Shown here piece by piece: positions 61,352 through 64,000 of a stretch of DNA of 64,000 nucleotides. How positions within the stretch are numbered: the first letter of the stretch is position 1; each line of letters opens with the position of its first letter. The notes beneath the pieces are model-generated. The model made no database searches, was not told the DNA's origin, and worked only from the letters and a program-made list of their open reading frames with translations. The position numbers were made by a program, and so were the translations under genes. This stretch comes from an uncultured Mycoplasmatota bacterium (lineage in GTDB: Bacteria > Bacillota_I > Bacilli_A > RF39 > UBA660). The stretch lies in NCBI GenBank assembly GCA_947056845.1, contig CAMSCJ010000001.1:32442-96441 (forward strand). Direction: 5' to 3'.

Positions 61352-62170
61352 TTATTTATTAGATTTTGCGAATTTTACACCTAATCCTGCTAATCCTGCT
61401 AAACAGATTGCACCAATTACAATATATAATTGTGAACTTACATCAGCTGTTTTTGGATTTTCAACAGTTGTAGGTTCTGTAGGCTTAGTTGGCTCTGTAG
61501 GGTTAGTTGGTTTAGTTGGTTCCGTAGGTTTAGTTGGTTCTGGTTGTACTTCTCCTTTGCAAGTAATTAACATATAGTATGTGGTTCCAGTTGCATTAAA
61601 TTCACTAGTTTGTAATGTTGCAAATTGATTAGTAAAATAATCAGTTGATAAATTTTTACCTGAACTTGTTATATTATTAGAAGTAATAATTGACTCAATT
61701 GAGCTACGGTCTTTTATGTCATATAGTCTTGTATAACTAGCACCACTAGATGGAATTTTATGTGCATAAGTTTGGATTTCACCATCTATAACTTTAATTC
61801 TAAGTAAATAAATTGATTGTCCATTGTCAAACCCCATATTAAAATTTTTTGGAATGTTAATGTACATAGTTGCTGAATCTGTTTTAGAATCCCAAGTTTG
61901 TCCATCTTTAACTTTAAATTCTAATGGAACAACATCAACAATTTGTGAAGTCAAGCTATCTCTATAAAAATGTGCGATTGCTTGTTTAAAAATATCTTGC
62001 TCACCATTAGCAATACTCATCTCTAGCTTTCCATTACCACCAGTCATATAATATTCATAATATTCATTATCAAATCTTATCGTATAACTTTCTGCGTTTG
62101 CTGTCCCCATACCAAATATTCCAACTACTGTAAACAAGAATGCAAATAATATTTTCCCTATTTTTTTCAT
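61352..62170 (-). CDS. Cell-wall-anchored surface protein, sortase substrate
   Basis: 272 residues from the ATG at 62170 (AGGAGA upstream); earlier codons are leader. Signal peptide MKKIGKILFAFLFTVVGIFG with a small-residue cleavage site (TANA). Residues ~30-190 are a beta-rich domain with tyrosine-rich strands. Then about seven repeats of EPTKPT/NPTEPT, a Pro/Thr spacer spanning the wall. C-terminus: ENPKTADVSSQ sorting motif (NPKTA, a variant of NPxTx recognised by class B sortases), hydrophobic span, basic KFAKSNK tail. Divergent from the sortase gene at 62339. Confidence 0.85.
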   Translation of the reverse strand: MKKIGKILFAFLFTVVGIFGMGTANAESYTIRFDNEYYEYYMTGGNGKLEMSIANGEQDIFKQAIAHFYRDSLTSQIVDVVPLEFKVKDGQTWDSKTDSATMYINIPKNFNMGFDNGQSIYLLRIKVIDGEIQTYAHKIPSSGASYTRLYDIKDRSSIESIITSNNITSSGKNLSTDYFTNQFATLQTSEFNATGTTYYMLITCKGEVQPEPTKPTEPTKPTNPTEPTKPTEPTTVENPKTADVSSQLYIVIGAICLAGLAGLGVKFAKSNK

Positions 62171-62294
62171 TTCTATCTCTCCTATCTTTAAGCAAATTAT
62201 AGCAACTATTTTTAATATGGTCAATAAGAATAAACTTCATACCTTTTTATTATACACAATTTTACATTGTAGTATTTTTTTATTTTTTAGTTAA

Positions 62295-62323
62295 TTGATA
62301 ATATATAATAACTAGGTTATAAT
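62295..62323 (+). promoter_or_regulatory. Promoter of the sortase gene
   Basis: TTGATA, 17 bases, TATAAT, 15 bp before the ATG. Confidence 0.65.
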
Positions 62324-62338
62324 ATATATGGTGATACT

Positions 62339-63178
62339 ATGAAAAAACAGACAAAAAAATTTTGGATTTCATATATATTATTTACAATTATTTTAAGTTT
62401 TTCACTATATAAAATAACAGTTAAACAAATTAATTATCGAGAAATTGAGAGTCAAGAAATAGATATAAGAAAATTAGCATCAATTATAGAAATTAAAGAT
62501 ATAAATGATAATACAGAAATTGTTAATCCACCTGATGAAAATATTCCAGCAGAACAACCTGATATTGACATTGCTCTAAATGATTACTGGTATTACATAA
62601 ATCTTCCACTTATTAGTGTTGATTTTAATTCATTAATTGAAAAGAATCACGATACAGTAGCTTGGATAGCTTTAAATGGTACTAATATCAATTATCCTGT
62701 TGTCCAAGCAACTGATAATGATTATTACCTATATCATGCCTTTGATCATTCTGATAATCAAGCTGGCTGGGTATTTATGGATTACCGTAATAATCCAATA
62801 GAATTTAGTCATAATACAGTTATCTATGGTCATGGTATGAATAACAACACTATTTTTGGAACACTTAGATATATTACAGAAAATTGGTGGTATAATAATC
62901 CCGATAATCATATCGTTAAATTATCCACCCCAAGTGAAAATACCTTATGGCAAGTTTTCAGTGTTTATACGATACCTGAGGAAACATATTATATTCAAAC
63001 GGATTTTACAGATACTAATTTATATAAAGAATTTTTAAGTAAATTACAAGCTAGAAGTATTTATAATTTTAATGCAAGTGTTAATGAGAATGATAAAATT
63101 ATTACTCTATCTTCTTGTTATAATAACGATTTAAGAGTTGTATTACATGCTAAATTAATTAAAAGAGAAAAAAGATAA
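62339..63178 (+). CDS. Class B-like sortase
   Basis: 279 residues. One N-terminal span (FWISYILFTIILSFSLYKI), a linker, then the sortase fold: DTVAWIALNGTNINYPVVQA, DNQAGWVFMDYRNN, HNTVIYGHGMNNNTIFGTL (catalytic His), and TLSSC (catalytic Cys) with the Arg in the next strand (NDLRVVLHAKL). YGHGM and the long beta6-beta7 helical insert point to class B. Cleaves sorting motifs of surface proteins and joins them to peptidoglycan. Its likely substrate is the divergent neighbour. Confidence 0.92.
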   Translation: MKKQTKKFWISYILFTIILSFSLYKITVKQINYREIESQEIDIRKLASIIEIKDINDNTEIVNPPDENIPAEQPDIDIALNDYWYYINLPLISVDFNSLIEKNHDTVAWIALNGTNINYPVVQATDNDYYLYHAFDHSDNQAGWVFMDYRNNPIEFSHNTVIYGHGMNNNTIFGTLRYITENWWYNNPDNHIVKLSTPSENTLWQVFSVYTIPEETYYIQTDFTDTNLYKEFLSKLQARSIYNFNASVNENDKIITLSSCYNNDLRVVLHAKLIKREKR

Positions 63179-63204
63179 AAACTGAAACAATTTTTATCTT
63201 TTTT
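63168..63204. terminator. Bidirectional terminator
   Basis: AAAAAAGATAAAA and TTTTATCTTTTTT arms around a ~12-base loop between the convergent sortase and membrane protein genes. Confidence 0.75.
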
Positions 63205-63205
63205 A

Positions 63206-63946
63206 TTATATTGTAGTTATAAAAACTATTAATAAAACAATAGCTATCAAAAGAATTATAATTCCCATTATTTTAAGGTATAAGATTGCAAATCTATAAA
63301 GAAGACTTTTCTCAGCTTTTTCACTAAAATAATAATTCCCACGATATTTTTTTATAATCTGTTGCATTTTTAATTGTTTGAATAATCTAAGATCGTTATT
63401 AATTTCCATCAAAATATTTTCTTTGCTAGTTGCATTAAATTTATCCATAGCGTGATATTTCAAGAAAGCTTTTTTGACCATTTCAATATTGTTTTGATTA
63501 TTAGCAATATTATTAGCTTGAACTGACACATAATTTGGATCAACTTCTTGTTTTAATTTTGATATAACGCCACTTATTCCTAATATTGTAAAGAAAATAG
63601 ATATAATTAAATCGTGTATAATAGCGTCTCTAAAATCTAGGTTGTTATAAATAAATCCTAAATTACGCAAATTAACGATAAAACCATTTCGATATAATAA
63701 ACATAAAGGAATAATAACTAAGGTTGTCACAATAATAACGATTAAACTTATAATCACAATAATAATTGGTGTTTTTTTATCAACTATACCACCAAATTTT
63801 TTATAACCTAATAAGGCTCCAAATGCTATAAAAGCAGCTAAAATTGCAAATAGCATCTTTCCATATACATATAGAAGAATCCATGGGATTGTAAATAAAA
63901 ATCCTCCTAATAAAGCACCAATAATTCCTAAAATTCTCTTATTCAT
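63206..63946 (-). CDS. Hypothetical membrane protein, five spans
   Basis: 246 residues, ATG after GGAGG. N-terminal pair of spans (IIGALLGGFLFTIPWILLYV, FAILAAFIAFGALLGYKKFG), a third around residue 65, a fourth near 110-130 (IIHDLIISIFFTILGISGV), a cytoplasmic helical region ~135-215, and a C-terminal span (LKIMGIIILLIAIVLLIVFI). No family recognised. Confidence 0.65.
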   Translation of the reverse strand: MNKRILGIIGALLGGFLFTIPWILLYVYGKMLFAILAAFIAFGALLGYKKFGGIVDKKTPIIIVIISLIVIIVTTLVIIPLCLLYRNGFIVNLRNLGFIYNNLDFRDAIIHDLIISIFFTILGISGVISKLKQEVDPNYVSVQANNIANNQNNIEMVKKAFLKYHAMDKFNATSKENILMEINNDLRLFKQLKMQQIIKKYRGNYYFSEKAEKSLLYRFAILYLKIMGIIILLIAIVLLIVFITTI

Positions 63947-63959
63947 AAACTTACCTCCA

Positions 63960-64000
63960 TTATATTTTCAAATGTTTTTTTACAGCACGCCAACTACCAA
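63960..64000 (-). CDS. 3' end of a gene cut by the window edge
   Basis: Twelve codons reading GSWRAVKKHLKI then TAA, immediately before the ribosome site of the gene at 63946. Too short to identify. The proximity suggests an operon. Confidence 0.35.
   Translation of the reverse strand, partial: GSWRAVKKHLKI

Noticed and set aside
61440..61560. Tandem repeats suggestive of a regulatory or CRISPR-like array
   Set aside because: They encode the PTKPTEP spacer of the wall-anchored protein.

Overview
The window comes from a very AT-rich, endospore-forming Firmicute of the Bacilli/Mollicutes-related gut type. The evidence is a strongly A/T-biased sequence with standard stop codons, GGAGG/GGTGAT ribosome binding sites, and sporulation genes (spoIVA, yabG, yabP, yabQ, spoVG, a CotD-like coat gene) next to Firmicutes housekeeping genes (ffh, ftsY, ylxM, rnj, cca, hup, coaD, coaE, leuS with a T-box).

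Positions 1-18,600 are accessory DNA on the minus strand. A tail-fibre-like gene (18610-17465) precedes a 2,074-residue RHS/YD-repeat protein with a C-terminal toxin tip. Behind it lies an array of three silent RHS cassettes that repeat the last ~430 bp of the RHS core and carry other tips, a displaced fragment of the main tip, and immunity-like genes: two copies of a 161-aa membrane protein, four copies of a ~238-aa family (one with a nonsense codon), a lipoprotein, a DUF2691-like protein, an RDD membrane protein and tiny membrane ORFs. The left edge cuts a secreted protein with a cadherin-like beta-sandwich domain.

Positions 18,880-24,170 hold two halves of a frameshifted HExxH protein, a VanY-type carboxypeptidase, an M29 aminopeptidase, an RluA pseudouridine synthase and a frameshifted double-HTH regulator.

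Positions 24,190-29,221 hold the most notable structure: the two halves of a Cys/His-rich CotD-like coat gene, separated by about 4.7 kb carrying a catalytically intact-looking large serine recombinase, MazEF, a Fic protein, a metallopeptidase and a decayed kinase. Joining the halves at a shared 10-bp sequence restores the reading frame, and the predicted excised circle would have a 14-bp palindrome at its junction. I infer a skin-like intervening element that may be excised during sporulation.

Positions 29,300-51,400 are mostly core genes: the ftsY-ylxM-ffh block (split by a HerA-like ATPase, a hypothetical gene and an Rpn nuclease), RNase J, a sigma-70 factor with a ~340-residue C-terminal extension and an in-frame upstream stop, a GDPD, cca, hup, PHP and beta-lactamase-fold enzymes, coaD/coaE and a LysR regulator. 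Positions 51,500-64,000 carry spoIVA, the T-box/leuS operon, a GH31 glycosidase, the divIC-yabQ-yabP and spoVG-veg-yabG sporulation cluster, and a class-B-like sortase divergent from its probable single substrate.
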